Both the position numbers and the translations under genes were made by a program. DNA of 13,398 nt from an uncultured Klebsiella sp. (GTDB taxonomy: Bacteria; Pseudomonadota; Gammaproteobacteria; Enterobacterales; Enterobacteriaceae). The DNA lies in NCBI GenBank assembly GCA_902490055.1, contig CABUCP010000035.1:1-13398 (forward strand), in the 5' to 3' direction. Of the stretch, positions 1 through 6,812 are shown piece after piece (position 1 is the stretch's first letter; each line of letters begins with the position of its first letter). Under the pieces are notes generated by a model. It made no database searches. It was not told where the DNA came from and saw only the letters and a program-made list of their open reading frames with translations.

Positions 1-4
1 CATT

Positions 5-17
5 TTAATTATATTAA
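5..17. promoter_or_regulatory. AT-rich palindrome upstream of the thiol dioxygenase gene
   Basis: TTAAT-TAT-ATTAA is a perfect 5+3+5 palindrome ending 45 bases before the first start codon. It contains a TATATT (10-15) that could serve as a -10 element, but any -35 would lie at or beyond the window edge. It may be promoter or operator sequence. A chance AT-rich palindrome is equally possible, and no regulator can be named. Confidence 0.22.
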
Positions 18-62
18 CGCCTTTGCTAGCGTAATAACCAGTCCCGACAACAGGAAACCACC

Positions 63-659
63 ATGACCACAGCGCGAGTGGAAAAATTACGCCAGTTTAT
101 TCAAGACCTTGATGCCCTACATCGCCAGTTTGCCGATGAACCTTCCTTGCTCAACGCCGTCGCCGCGCGCCTGTCTTCGCTGGTGAAAAAAGATGACTGG
201 TTGCCGGAAGAGTACACTCTGCCGCATCCGCATCACTATCAACAGTATCTGCTACATGCCGATTCCGGACAGCGCTTTTCGATTGTCAGTTTCGTCTGGG
301 GGCCGGGGCAATCGACGCCGATTCACGATCACCGGGTATGGGGAGCCATCGGCATGCTGCGCGGCGCGGAGGAGAACCAGCGTTATCGGCTCGATGAGCG
401 CGGGTTGCCGGTCGCCTGCGGCCTTGCAGAACGCCTTTCTCCCGGCAGCGTGGAAAAAGTCTCTTCCCGCGACGGCGATATTCACCGGGTGAGTAATGCG
501 CTGGCGGACCGCGTCTCAATCAGTATTCACGTCTACGGCGGAAATATCGGCGGCGTCAGGCGCGCGGTTTATACCCCAGAGGGGATCGTCAAACCTTTTG
601 TTTCTGGTTACTCCAACCGCCACCTGCCCAATATCTGGGATCTCTCAAAGGATAACTAA
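63..659 (+). CDS. Thiol dioxygenase (cysteine dioxygenase family, Gln type; likely 3-mercaptopropionate dioxygenase)
   Basis: This is a 198-residue cupin-fold, non-heme iron thiol dioxygenase, predicted to be cytoplasmic. It would add O2 to a small thiol to give a sulfinate. The three-histidine iron site is visible as H88 and H90 (in IHDH) and H141 (in DIHR). The Ser-His-Tyr outer-sphere triad is S154, H156 and Y158. The position of the carboxylate-binding Arg of cysteine dioxygenases (motif YxR) reads YQQ here, so Q61 replaces it. Gln at this site is typical of bacterial 3-mercaptopropionate dioxygenases. The mammalian crosslinking Cys is also absent, as is usual in bacteria. The start is supported by AGGA about 8 bases upstream. 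The gene is followed one base after its stop by a multi-rhodanese gene, which points to a joint role in organosulfur breakdown. Family is secure; the substrate is inferred from one key residue. Confidence 0.85.
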   Translation: MTTARVEKLRQFIQDLDALHRQFADEPSLLNAVAARLSSLVKKDDWLPEEYTLPHPHHYQQYLLHADSGQRFSIVSFVWGPGQSTPIHDHRVWGAIGMLRGAEENQRYRLDERGLPVACGLAERLSPGSVEKVSSRDGDIHRVSNALADRVSISIHVYGGNIGGVRRAVYTPEGIVKPFVSGYSNRHLPNIWDLSKDN

Positions 660-660
660 T

Positions 661-2241
661 ATGTCCATTTATACCTACCGCCAGGCAGCCCAGGTGCGCC
701 AGGCGCTAATCGACGGCGCGGAACTGGCGCTGATTGATGTTCGCGAAGAGGCCGCATTTGCTACCAACCATCCGCTGTTTGCCGCCAATTTGCCGCTCAG
801 CAAGCTGGAGCTGGAGATTTTCCGCCGCGTGCCGCGCCTGACGACGCCAATAACCCTCTACGACAACGGTGAAGGTCTCGCGGAGCAGGCCCTTGAACGC
901 CTACACCGCTGGGGTTATCAGGATGTCGCATTACTGGAGGGCGGCCTGGCGGGCTGGCGACGTAGCGGCGGCGAACTGTTTCAGGACGTCAACTCGCCGA
1001 GCAAAGCCTTCGGCGAGTTGGTCGAGCACGAGCGTCATACCCCTTCCTTGAGCGCCGATGAAGTGAAGGCGCTGATCGAGGGTCCCCAGCCCGTAGTGGT
1101 GGTCGACGCGCGGCGTTTCGATGAATATCAGACGATGAATATTCCCGGCAGCATCAGCGTCCCCGGTGGGGAGCTGGCGTTACGCATTGAAGGCCTGCTG
1201 CCATCGTCGCAAACGCCGGTGATCGTTAACTGCGCCGGCCGCACCCGCAGCCTTATCGGTAGCCAATCGCTGCGCAATGCCGGTTTAGCCAATCCGGTAT
1301 ACGCACTGCGCAACGGTACCATCGGCTGGACCCTGGCCGGGCTGGAACTCGAGCACGGCCAGCAGCGGCGCTACGACGCCGATTTTCGTGCTTCGGCACA
1401 ACGCGTTGCTGCGGTGACGCAGCTGGCCGAGCGCGCCGGGGTGGCCTCTATTGATGCCCCTACTTTAGCCCGCTGGCAGCAACAGCCGGCACGTACCACC
1501 TACCTGTTTGATGTCCGCAGCCCCGAGGAGTACGCCGCAGGCCATCTGCCCGAAAGCGTTAATACGCCCGGCGGCCAGCTGGTGCAGGAAACCGATCATT
1601 ACGCCAGCGTGCGCGGCGCGCGGATTGTACTGGTCGCCGATGATGAGATACGCGCGCCAATCACCGCCTCCTGGCTGGCGCAGATGGGCTGGGAAGTGGC
1701 GGTATTACGCGATGTCCGCATGGAGCAATTGAGCGAACGCGGCATTCTGCCCGCCAACGTACCGCCGCCGCCGCAGGCTGAGGAGATAACCCCAGCGCAA
1801 TTAGCGGAACAACTGCAGGAACCCGGTACCGTGGTACTGGATTTTACCACCAGCGCGAACTATGTCGCGCGGCATATTCCCGGCGCCTGGTGGCTGGTAC
1901 GTTCACAACTGAATCAGGCGCTTGAGATGCTTCCTCCCGCTGTACGTTACGTTGTCACTTGTGGCAGTAGTTTACTGGCTCGTTACGCGGTGCCTGAAGT
2001 GGCGGCATTAACCGGTAAGCCGGTACAACTGTTAAGCGGCGGGACGCTGGCGTGGATTAACGCGGGTCTGCCGCTGGAACAGGGCGAGACCCATCTGGCG
2101 ACGCCGCGCAGCGATCGTTACCAACGGCCGTACGAAGGAACCGATAACTCAGCAGAGGCGATGCAGGCTTATCTCGACTGGGAGTATGGCCTCGTGGAAC
2201 AGTTAGCGCGCGATGGTACCCACGGCTTTAAGGTGGTGTAA
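661..2241 (+). CDS. Four-domain rhodanese-like sulfurtransferase
   Basis: The 526-residue protein is built from four tandem rhodanese domains, at about residues 8-105, 128-230, 262-360 and 375-475. Rhodaneses carry sulfane sulfur as a persulfide on a loop cysteine and pass it to thiols or cyanide. Domain 2 has the canonical loop CAGRTR with C191, and domain 4 has CGSSLL with C434. Domains 1 (DNGEGL near residue 68) and 3 (ADDEIR near 326-331) lack the cysteine and look catalytically dead. Inactive and active domains therefore alternate, as in two fused two-domain rhodaneses. No signal peptide is visible, so it is probably cytoplasmic. The start at 661 is chosen over a longer in-frame extension from 496 because that would overlap the dioxygenase gene, and the protein reads as a rhodanese from MSIYTYRQ on; AAGG lies about 9 bases upstream. 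It is presumably co-transcribed with the dioxygenase and may handle its sulfur product or related sulfane sulfur. Confidence 0.88.
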   Translation: MSIYTYRQAAQVRQALIDGAELALIDVREEAAFATNHPLFAANLPLSKLELEIFRRVPRLTTPITLYDNGEGLAEQALERLHRWGYQDVALLEGGLAGWRRSGGELFQDVNSPSKAFGELVEHERHTPSLSADEVKALIEGPQPVVVVDARRFDEYQTMNIPGSISVPGGELALRIEGLLPSSQTPVIVNCAGRTRSLIGSQSLRNAGLANPVYALRNGTIGWTLAGLELEHGQQRRYDADFRASAQRVAAVTQLAERAGVASIDAPTLARWQQQPARTTYLFDVRSPEEYAAGHLPESVNTPGGQLVQETDHYASVRGARIVLVADDEIRAPITASWLAQMGWEVAVLRDVRMEQLSERGILPANVPPPPQAEEITPAQLAEQLQEPGTVVLDFTTSANYVARHIPGAWWLVRSQLNQALEMLPPAVRYVVTCGSSLLARYAVPEVAALTGKPVQLLSGGTLAWINAGLPLEQGETHLATPRSDRYQRPYEGTDNSAEAMQAYLDWEYGLVEQLARDGTHGFKVV

Positions 2242-2248
2242 ATTAAAA

Positions 2249-2272
2249 CCCGGTGGCAACACGGCCACCGGG
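2249..2272 (-). terminator. Hairpin terminator between convergent genes
   Basis: A perfect 9-bp stem (CCCGGTGGC and GCCACCGGG) encloses a 6-base loop. On the minus strand the stem is followed directly by TTTTAATTT, which makes it a good intrinsic terminator for the DUF1996 gene. On the plus strand the hairpin begins 7 bases after the rhodanese stop but no T-run follows, so it may only partly stop that transcript. Confidence 0.65.
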
Positions 2273-2294
2273 GATAACTTACCGTTATTGTGAA

Positions 2295-3698
2295 TTAAAT
2301 TTCCGGGGTGGTTTTAAAGCCCACCAGCATCAGGATCGGCTGCTTCTGCTCCGCAGCGGCGTCAAACTGGTAATGGTTGCCCTGACGGTCGCCGCCGATG
2401 TACCAGGAGATCTCCGTTTTCCCTTCCGCCAGCGCTTTACGCACCGCTTTATCGATATCAACCATTCGATACTCACGAGAGGAATTGAGATACAGTTGAG
2501 CATCGGAGTTGTAGCTGCAGGTTGGACGATGCTTCCAGGTCACGCTCGCCGCGCTCCAGTCATTGCTGGCCGGATAGAAGAAGATCTGGTCCGCGCCGTT
2601 GGTTTCCACTTTGCCGCCGTACAGACGCAGGCGATATTTAAACAGCGACGCATCCTGATCTTTCGGCAGCGCCGGGATCTTAAACTTCACTAAGGTCAGC
2701 GTTTCCGGATTGCTGGTACGGCCGCCGTTCTTCCAGTTATCGGAAATCTCCAGCGCGGTCGGCGCGGCGACGCTAGTGTTCGGTTGCGCGCTCGCTACAA
2801 CCGCGTTTTCTTCCGCCAGCGAGAAGCCATAAGGCACGTTAGTGCCGCAATCCATACCTTCATTCATACAGTGTTCGGTCATGAAGTGCGCGCCCTCTAC
2901 CGTCCATCCGTTCATGAAATCCGCATGGGCGGTATAGATGCTGCCCCACTTCTCTTCCCGTTTATCACCATTCATCACCGGGTCCATCGACAGTTCGATT
3001 TTCGCGGTATCCAGTGATTTAATCTGCGGCAGCACGTAGGCGATATTCATATTAACCGTCGGGATTTTTACCGGATAGCCGGCTGGACAAGCGCCGTTCA
3101 CATCATAAGCGGCGTTGCTTTGCCCGTGGCTCGGTTTCAGGTTGACCCCGTCCCAGCAGTTTGGGAACTGAATACCGATATTAAACTGCACCGCATCGCC
3201 CGCTTTACGCAGGCCGCACACTTCACCGGCTTTGTTGCTATAGCCTTTGCCGTTGGCGCACATAAAGGTTATTCGTGAGCTCGGCGCGGAACCGTGGTGA
3301 TCGCCGGCCAGCAGTTCCAGTCCCGACGGGAACGGATGCAGCGGATATTGGTCGACTTTAGTGGCCTGATAATAGGTTTTTTGATACGCCGGGGTGACAA
3401 TCTGCCCGTCCGGTAGCTTCATCGACGGCGCCCAATAGGCGGAGCTATCGGCCTTATTATCACAGGTCGTTTCCGGCTGCGCGCGCAGGGTTTGATAGGT
3501 AGAAACGGCATCGGTGTGGGTATTGCCGAAGAAGTCATGCCACATCGCCTGGTTTGGCATGCCGAACATCATAATGGCATCGTCGCCGAGGGTGTGGCTG
3601 TAGGCGCATACCGCCTGGGCCTGCGGTCCTGCATGGGCGGAAAACGCGCTGGCGGCCAGCAGCGGGGTTAGTGCAAGTACAATTGAGTTGGCTTTCAT
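2295..3698 (-). CDS. Secreted DUF1996 protein with DNRLRE-like C-terminal domain
   Basis: The 467-residue protein has a classical signal peptide, with probable cleavage after AHA at residue 23, so it is exported to the periplasm or beyond. Residues about 30-295 match DUF1996, a family common in fungi and some bacteria. Recognisable motifs are HPFPSGLELLAGD (121-133), FPNCWDG (178-184) and HADFMNGW (258-265). Eight cysteines lie in this domain (31, 79, 147, 161, 181, 204, 277, 284), enough for four disulfides. Residues about 310-467 look like a beta-sandwich domain of the DNRLRE/CBM96 type, with the WSAASVTWKHRP stretch as its main clue. That second assignment is only a resemblance. A very strong ribosome site (AAGGAGG, 8 bases before ATG) fixes the start and suggests high expression. 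No catalytic function is established for DUF1996 as far as I recall; polysaccharide or surface binding is a guess. Confidence 0.8.
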   Translation of the reverse strand: MKANSIVLALTPLLAASAFSAHAGPQAQAVCAYSHTLGDDAIMMFGMPNQAMWHDFFGNTHTDAVSTYQTLRAQPETTCDNKADSSAYWAPSMKLPDGQIVTPAYQKTYYQATKVDQYPLHPFPSGLELLAGDHHGSAPSSRITFMCANGKGYSNKAGEVCGLRKAGDAVQFNIGIQFPNCWDGVNLKPSHGQSNAAYDVNGACPAGYPVKIPTVNMNIAYVLPQIKSLDTAKIELSMDPVMNGDKREEKWGSIYTAHADFMNGWTVEGAHFMTEHCMNEGMDCGTNVPYGFSLAEENAVVASAQPNTSVAAPTALEISDNWKNGGRTSNPETLTLVKFKIPALPKDQDASLFKYRLRLYGGKVETNGADQIFFYPASNDWSAASVTWKHRPTCSYNSDAQLYLNSSREYRMVDIDKAVRKALAEGKTEISWYIGGDRQGNHYQFDAAAEQKQPILMLVGFKTTPEI

Positions 3699-3744
3699 TT
3701 TACGATCCTCCTTGTTTGAAGGACCGTAGAGATAGCAAGCTCGC

Positions 3745-3763
3745 GTCGATGTTACACATCAAC
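3745..3763. promoter_or_regulatory. Inverted repeat upstream of the DUF1996 gene, candidate operator
   Basis: On the minus strand GTTGATGT-GTA-ACATCGAC is an 8+3+8 inverted repeat with one mismatch, centred about 56 bases upstream of the DUF1996 start codon. The position suits an operator or activator site for that gene. No regulator is suggested by the sequence, and I found no convincing -35/-10 pair around it. Confidence 0.32.
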
Positions 3764-3778
3764 AAACATCATTTTATC

Positions 3779-4498
3779 TCATTCGCGCATAATCCATGAA
3801 TACTGGAAGGTTTTCGCCGCCGGGAAATGGGTGCGCCGCCGATAGGAGCCCAGCGCCTGCGGCGTGCAGTAGGTACAGCTACCGAGCCATTCGCTATTCT
3901 CGTCAGGCACCCCAGCCTGCCGCAACACCAATTGCGCCAGCGCGCGGAGATCGAACCACAGATTATCGCCGCCGGCGGCCTGCGCTTGCCCGGTTTCAGG
4001 CGGGGTAAGCCGTTGATGATACAGCCGATGGCTGTAGCGTTTTGCCAACTCGCCCGCCGGCATTGTCAACAGCGTCTGATAAAATTCGCTCGAAACTTCA
4101 TAGCAGCAGGCGTGAATATGCGGCCCGCAGACCACCACTACATCTTCCATCGCTACCTGATGCTGGCGAAACAGCGCCAGGCTGTTTTCGATAATGCCGC
4201 TGGCCGCCCCGCGCCAGCCGGCGTGTACGCTACAGACGTGGCGCCCGTCGCGCGAGGCCATTAACAGCGGCAGGCAGTCGGCGGTCACCACGCCAACTTT
4301 TTGCCCCGGCAGGGAGGTGAAGACCGCATCAGCATGCGGGCGCTCCGGCAGCGGCGCCTGATAGTGATGGACGACATTGCCATGAACCAATTTCACCGGC
4401 GCCATTTCGCTATAGGGAAAGGCGGCGGTTTCGTGCATATCAAGAAAAGCGTAGCGAATACCGGGGATATCACTTAACAAGCGGGATGGATAAGACAT
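3779..4498 (-). CDS. Laccase-domain protein, YfiH/PgeF paralogue
   Basis: The 239-residue protein belongs to the YfiH/PgeF family (multicopper polyphenol oxidase, purine nucleoside phosphorylase and peptidoglycan-editing activities have been reported for members). The metal-site triad is visible as H39 (VHGN), C75 (TADCLP) and H92 (HAGWRG). The conserved CGPHIHACCYEV (124-135) and the SYRR near the end also fit. Compared with E. coli YfiH, whose triad I recall as H71, C107 and H124, the N-terminus is about 32 residues shorter and lacks the usual STRxGGVS segment. No longer start is possible because an in-frame TGA lies 14 codons upstream with no ATG, GTG or TTG between. No strong ribosome site is visible. 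Enterobacteria also carry a standard yfiH elsewhere, so this is probably a second copy with a divergent role. An 80-base gap without a terminator separates it from the DUF1996 gene, so the two may share a transcript. Confidence 0.82.
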   Translation of the reverse strand: MSYPSRLLSDIPGIRYAFLDMHETAAFPYSEMAPVKLVHGNVVHHYQAPLPERPHADAVFTSLPGQKVGVVTADCLPLLMASRDGRHVCSVHAGWRGAASGIIENSLALFRQHQVAMEDVVVVCGPHIHACCYEVSSEFYQTLLTMPAGELAKRYSHRLYHQRLTPPETGQAQAAGGDNLWFDLRALAQLVLRQAGVPDENSEWLGSCTYCTPQALGSYRRRTHFPAAKTFQYSWIMRE

Positions 4499-4753
4499 AA
4501 CGGCGCGTGAATGGATTGGTGGTGGATTTACCGTAGGTCAAAGCCGCTCGATACGCAAGATGTTAGCGGTTTTTCCCGACGGTACGCTGGGTATACCAAA
4601 CCCACCGCCCGGCCAACCGGAGAATGGCAATGAAGGAAGCCGTATTTTGCAAATAGCTTGATCTTAGGGGGTAGATACGCCGTTAATATTTGCGCCCGGC
4701 TACGCTATATAATTTAATACACAGCGATTCTACTTAGCCAACCGGGCCAATCC
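4499..4753. other. Divergent intergenic region with the importer promoter
   Basis: This 255-base spacer separates the minus-strand YfiH-like gene from the plus-strand importer. It holds a TATAAT (4708-4713) inside a ModE-like palindrome close to the importer, a GGTATACC palindrome (4590-4597), and two copies of GCCAACCGG (4612-4620 and 4737-4745). The second copy lies just before the importer start codon, where no good Shine-Dalgarno sequence is present. I see no cobalamin riboswitch elements, no Fur box and no convincing promoter for the minus-strand gene. Confidence 0.5.
4703..4726. promoter_or_regulatory. ModE-box-like operator over the -10 of the FecCD-type importer promoter
   Basis: The 24-base element has half-sites CGCTATATA and TACACAGCG separated by 6 bases. 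Compared with the ModE consensus I recall (ATCGnTATATA, 6-7 bases, TATATAACGAT), the left half matches 9 of 11 positions and the right half 8 of 11, including the trailing AT. It also has the same 24-base length and CG/CG ends as the E. coli modA operator. A TATAAT at 4708-4713 lies inside it, so a bound repressor would block RNA polymerase. The start codon follows at 4754. The -35 is weak. ModE represses molybdate uptake genes when molybdate is plentiful, which would make this a low-molybdate-induced promoter. Confidence 0.68.
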
Positions 4754-5812
4754 ATGTCAAAACACCGTTTACTTCTGGGCCTGACGCTGCTCAGCGCCAG
4801 TCTGTTCGCCAGTCAAGCCTTTGCCGACCGTACCGTGACCGACCAGCTAGGCCGCCAGGTCACGCTACCGGATCACGTCACTCGTGCGGTGGTGCTACAG
4901 CACCAGACGCTTAATCTTCTGGTACAGCTGAATGCCGGCGACGATATTGTCGGCGTGCTAAGCAGTTGGAAAAAGCAGCTCGGGCCACAGTTTGCCCGCT
5001 TTATGCCCAATATTGAAAAACTACCGACGCCGGGCGATTTAACCCAGGTCAATATCGAAAGCCTGCTGGCGCTGCATCCGCAGGTGGTTTTCGTCGCTAA
5101 CTATGCGCCGCAGGCGATGATCCAGCAGATTCAGAACGCCGGGATTGCGGTTGTCGCGATTTCCCTGCGTCAGGACGCGGCGGGTGAGAAAAACAAAATG
5201 AACCCAACGATGGCCGATGAAGAGCAGGCCTATAACGACGGGTTGAAACAGGGGATCCGCCTGATTGGCGAAGTGGTTGAACGCCAAAGCCAGGCCGAAG
5301 CGCTGATTGATTACACCTTCAAGGCGCGCGCAAAAGCCAACGCCCCGGTCGCCGATATCCCTGAGAACCAGCGGGTGCGCGTGTACATGGCTAATCCCGA
5401 CCTCAACACTTACGGCTCCGGCAAATATACCGGCCTGATGATGAAGCATGCCGGGGCGCTGAACGTTGCCGCCGCCTCGGTCAAGGGCGCGCGTCAGGTT
5501 TCGCTGGAGCAGGTTCTGCAGTGGAACCCCGAGGTGATCTTCGTTCAGGACCGCTATCCGCAGGTGGTCAAACAGATTGAGAGCGACCCGCAGTGGCAAG
5601 GGATCGATGCGGTGAAAAATCACCGCGTATGGCTGATGCCGGAATACGCCAAGGCCTGGGGCTACCCGATGCCGGAAGCGCTGGCGATCGGTGAACTGTG
5701 GATGGCGAAAAAACTCTATCCTTCACGCTACCAGAATGTCGATGTGGACGCTAAAGCGCAGGATTACTATCAGCGCTTCTACCGCGTGAAGTGGACGCCG
5801 GATGCACAATAA
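4754..5812 (+). CDS. Periplasmic substrate-binding protein of a FecCD-type importer (possible molybdate/tungstate, MolA-like)
   Basis: The 352-residue precursor has a signal peptide, with likely cleavage after AFA at residue 24. The mature part is a helical-backbone (BtuF/FecB/MolA class) binding protein. It opens with TVTDQLGRQVTLPDHVTRAV, the typical first strand of this class, and has the usual IESLLALHPQVVF and LEQVLQWNPEVIF stretches in its two lobes. It would capture ligand in the periplasm and deliver it to the permease encoded next, whose start overlaps this gene's end by 11 bases. Members bind siderophores, heme, B12, metal chelates or, for Haemophilus MolA, molybdate and tungstate. 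Sequence alone does not settle the ligand. The ModE-like operator on its promoter and the ModA-like gene at the far end of the cluster favour an oxyanion. No clear ribosome site precedes the ATG. Confidence 0.85.
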   Translation: MSKHRLLLGLTLLSASLFASQAFADRTVTDQLGRQVTLPDHVTRAVVLQHQTLNLLVQLNAGDDIVGVLSSWKKQLGPQFARFMPNIEKLPTPGDLTQVNIESLLALHPQVVFVANYAPQAMIQQIQNAGIAVVAISLRQDAAGEKNKMNPTMADEEQAYNDGLKQGIRLIGEVVERQSQAEALIDYTFKARAKANAPVADIPENQRVRVYMANPDLNTYGSGKYTGLMMKHAGALNVAAASVKGARQVSLEQVLQWNPEVIFVQDRYPQVVKQIESDPQWQGIDAVKNHRVWLMPEYAKAWGYPMPEALAIGELWMAKKLYPSRYQNVDVDAKAQDYYQRFYRVKWTPDAQ

Positions 5813-6812
5813 TATTCACCGTTGGACGTTGCTGCACGGCGGACTGGCGGCGGCGACGCTGTTTATCGCCGTGGTCTCGCTGTGTCTTGGGCAGTACCCT
5901 CTTAGCCTTAGCGAGGTCTTTCACCAGCTAGCGCAGGGTGCGCCCGGCAGCGGCGTCGCCGGGCAGATAGTCTGGTCGGTCAGACTCCCCCGGGTGGTGA
6001 TGGCGCTGCTGGCCGGCGGCGCGCTGGGGCTGTGCGGCGCGACCCTACAGGGCGTGTTCCAGAACCCGCTGGTCGACCCTCACATCATCGGCGTAACCTC
6101 GGGCTCCGCCTTCGGCGGCACGCTGGCTATTCTGCTGGGATTCGATACCGTGCTAATGATGGGATCCACCTTCTTCTTCGGCCTTGCCGCGCTGGTGCTG
6201 GTCTATCTGATCGCACGGCTACAGGGGCGTGAAAGCACGCTGGTGCTAATCCTCTCCGGCATTATTCTCAGCGGCTTCTTTGCCGCGCTGGTGAGCCTGA
6301 TGCAGTACCTCGCCGACACCGAAGAGACCCTGCCGAATATCGTCTTCTGGCTGCTCGGCAGCTTTGCCACCGCCAACTGGCACAAAGTGCTGATCATGGC
6401 GCTGCCGGTGGCCGTCGCCGCTGCGATACTACTAAAGCTGCGCTGGCGCATTAACCTGCTGGCGCTGGAAGATAAAGACGCCCGCGGGCTGGGTATCTCC
6501 GTCGCCGCATTGCGCCGCGGAGTGCTGGTCTGCTGCGCGGTGCTGGTCGCCGCGCAGGTCGCGGTGAGCGGCAGCATCGCCTGGGTCGGGCTGGTTATTC
6601 CGCATCTGGCGCGACTGCTGGTCGGCGCCGATCATCGCCGCCTGTTGCCGACCGCATTCTGGCTCGGCGGCGCGTTTATGATCGTCGTGGACGACCTGGC
6701 GCGCACCTTAACCCAGGCGGAGATCCCGATTGGCATTATTACCGCCCTGCTCGGCGCGCCGCTGTTTACCTTTTTACTGATTCAATCCCGACGCCGGGGA
6801 GTTGCGCAATGA
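5802..6812 (+). CDS. FecCD-family ABC importer permease
   Basis: The 336-residue inner-membrane protein is hydrophobic throughout, consistent with the roughly ten membrane helices of the FecCD/BtuC family. Family landmarks include the RLPRVVMALLAGGALGLCG stretch near residues 63-81, the NPLVDPHIIGVTSGSAFGG segment near 89-107, and GSIAWVGLVIPHLAR near 257-271. The last of these precedes the region that contacts the ATPase. It is the transmembrane channel of the importer and would work as a homodimer. Its start codon lies 11 bases inside the binding-protein gene and its stop overlaps the ATPase start as ATGA, so the three genes are translationally coupled. MolB of Haemophilus is one member of this family; the substrate cannot be read from the permease itself. 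Confidence 0.9.
   Translation: MHNNIHRWTLLHGGLAAATLFIAVVSLCLGQYPLSLSEVFHQLAQGAPGSGVAGQIVWSVRLPRVVMALLAGGALGLCGATLQGVFQNPLVDPHIIGVTSGSAFGGTLAILLGFDTVLMMGSTFFFGLAALVLVYLIARLQGRESTLVLILSGIILSGFFAALVSLMQYLADTEETLPNIVFWLLGSFATANWHKVLIMALPVAVAAAILLKLRWRINLLALEDKDARGLGISVAALRRGVLVCCAVLVAAQVAVSGSIAWVGLVIPHLARLLVGADHRRLLPTAFWLGGAFMIVVDDLARTLTQAEIPIGIITALLGAPLFTFLLIQSRRRGVAQ

Noticed and set aside
496..660. Longer N-terminus for the rhodanese gene starting at 496
   Set aside because: The extension lies entirely inside the dioxygenase gene, does not look like rhodanese sequence, and an ATG at 661 with a ribosome site explains the gene.
2253..2693. 146-codon plus-strand reading frame opposite the DUF1996 gene
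   Set aside because: It is antisense to a well-supported gene, matches no family I recognise, and begins inside the terminator hairpin; it looks like a GC-driven shadow frame.
4544..4574. Stem CCGCT/AGCGG followed by five T's, terminator-like on the plus strand
   Set aside because: The stem is only 5 bp with a 16-base loop, and it lies between divergent genes where no plus-strand transcript is expected to end.
4612..4745. Direct repeat GCCAACCGG at 4612-4620 and 4737-4745
   Set aside because: A 9-base repeat in GC-rich DNA is weak evidence, and the flanks do not extend it or show a mobile element between the copies.
4499..4753. Cobalamin riboswitch or Fur box before the FecCD-type importer
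   Set aside because: I looked for the B12-box pattern and for a GATAATGATAATCATTATC-like site and found neither; the ModE-like palindrome is the only strong regulatory match.
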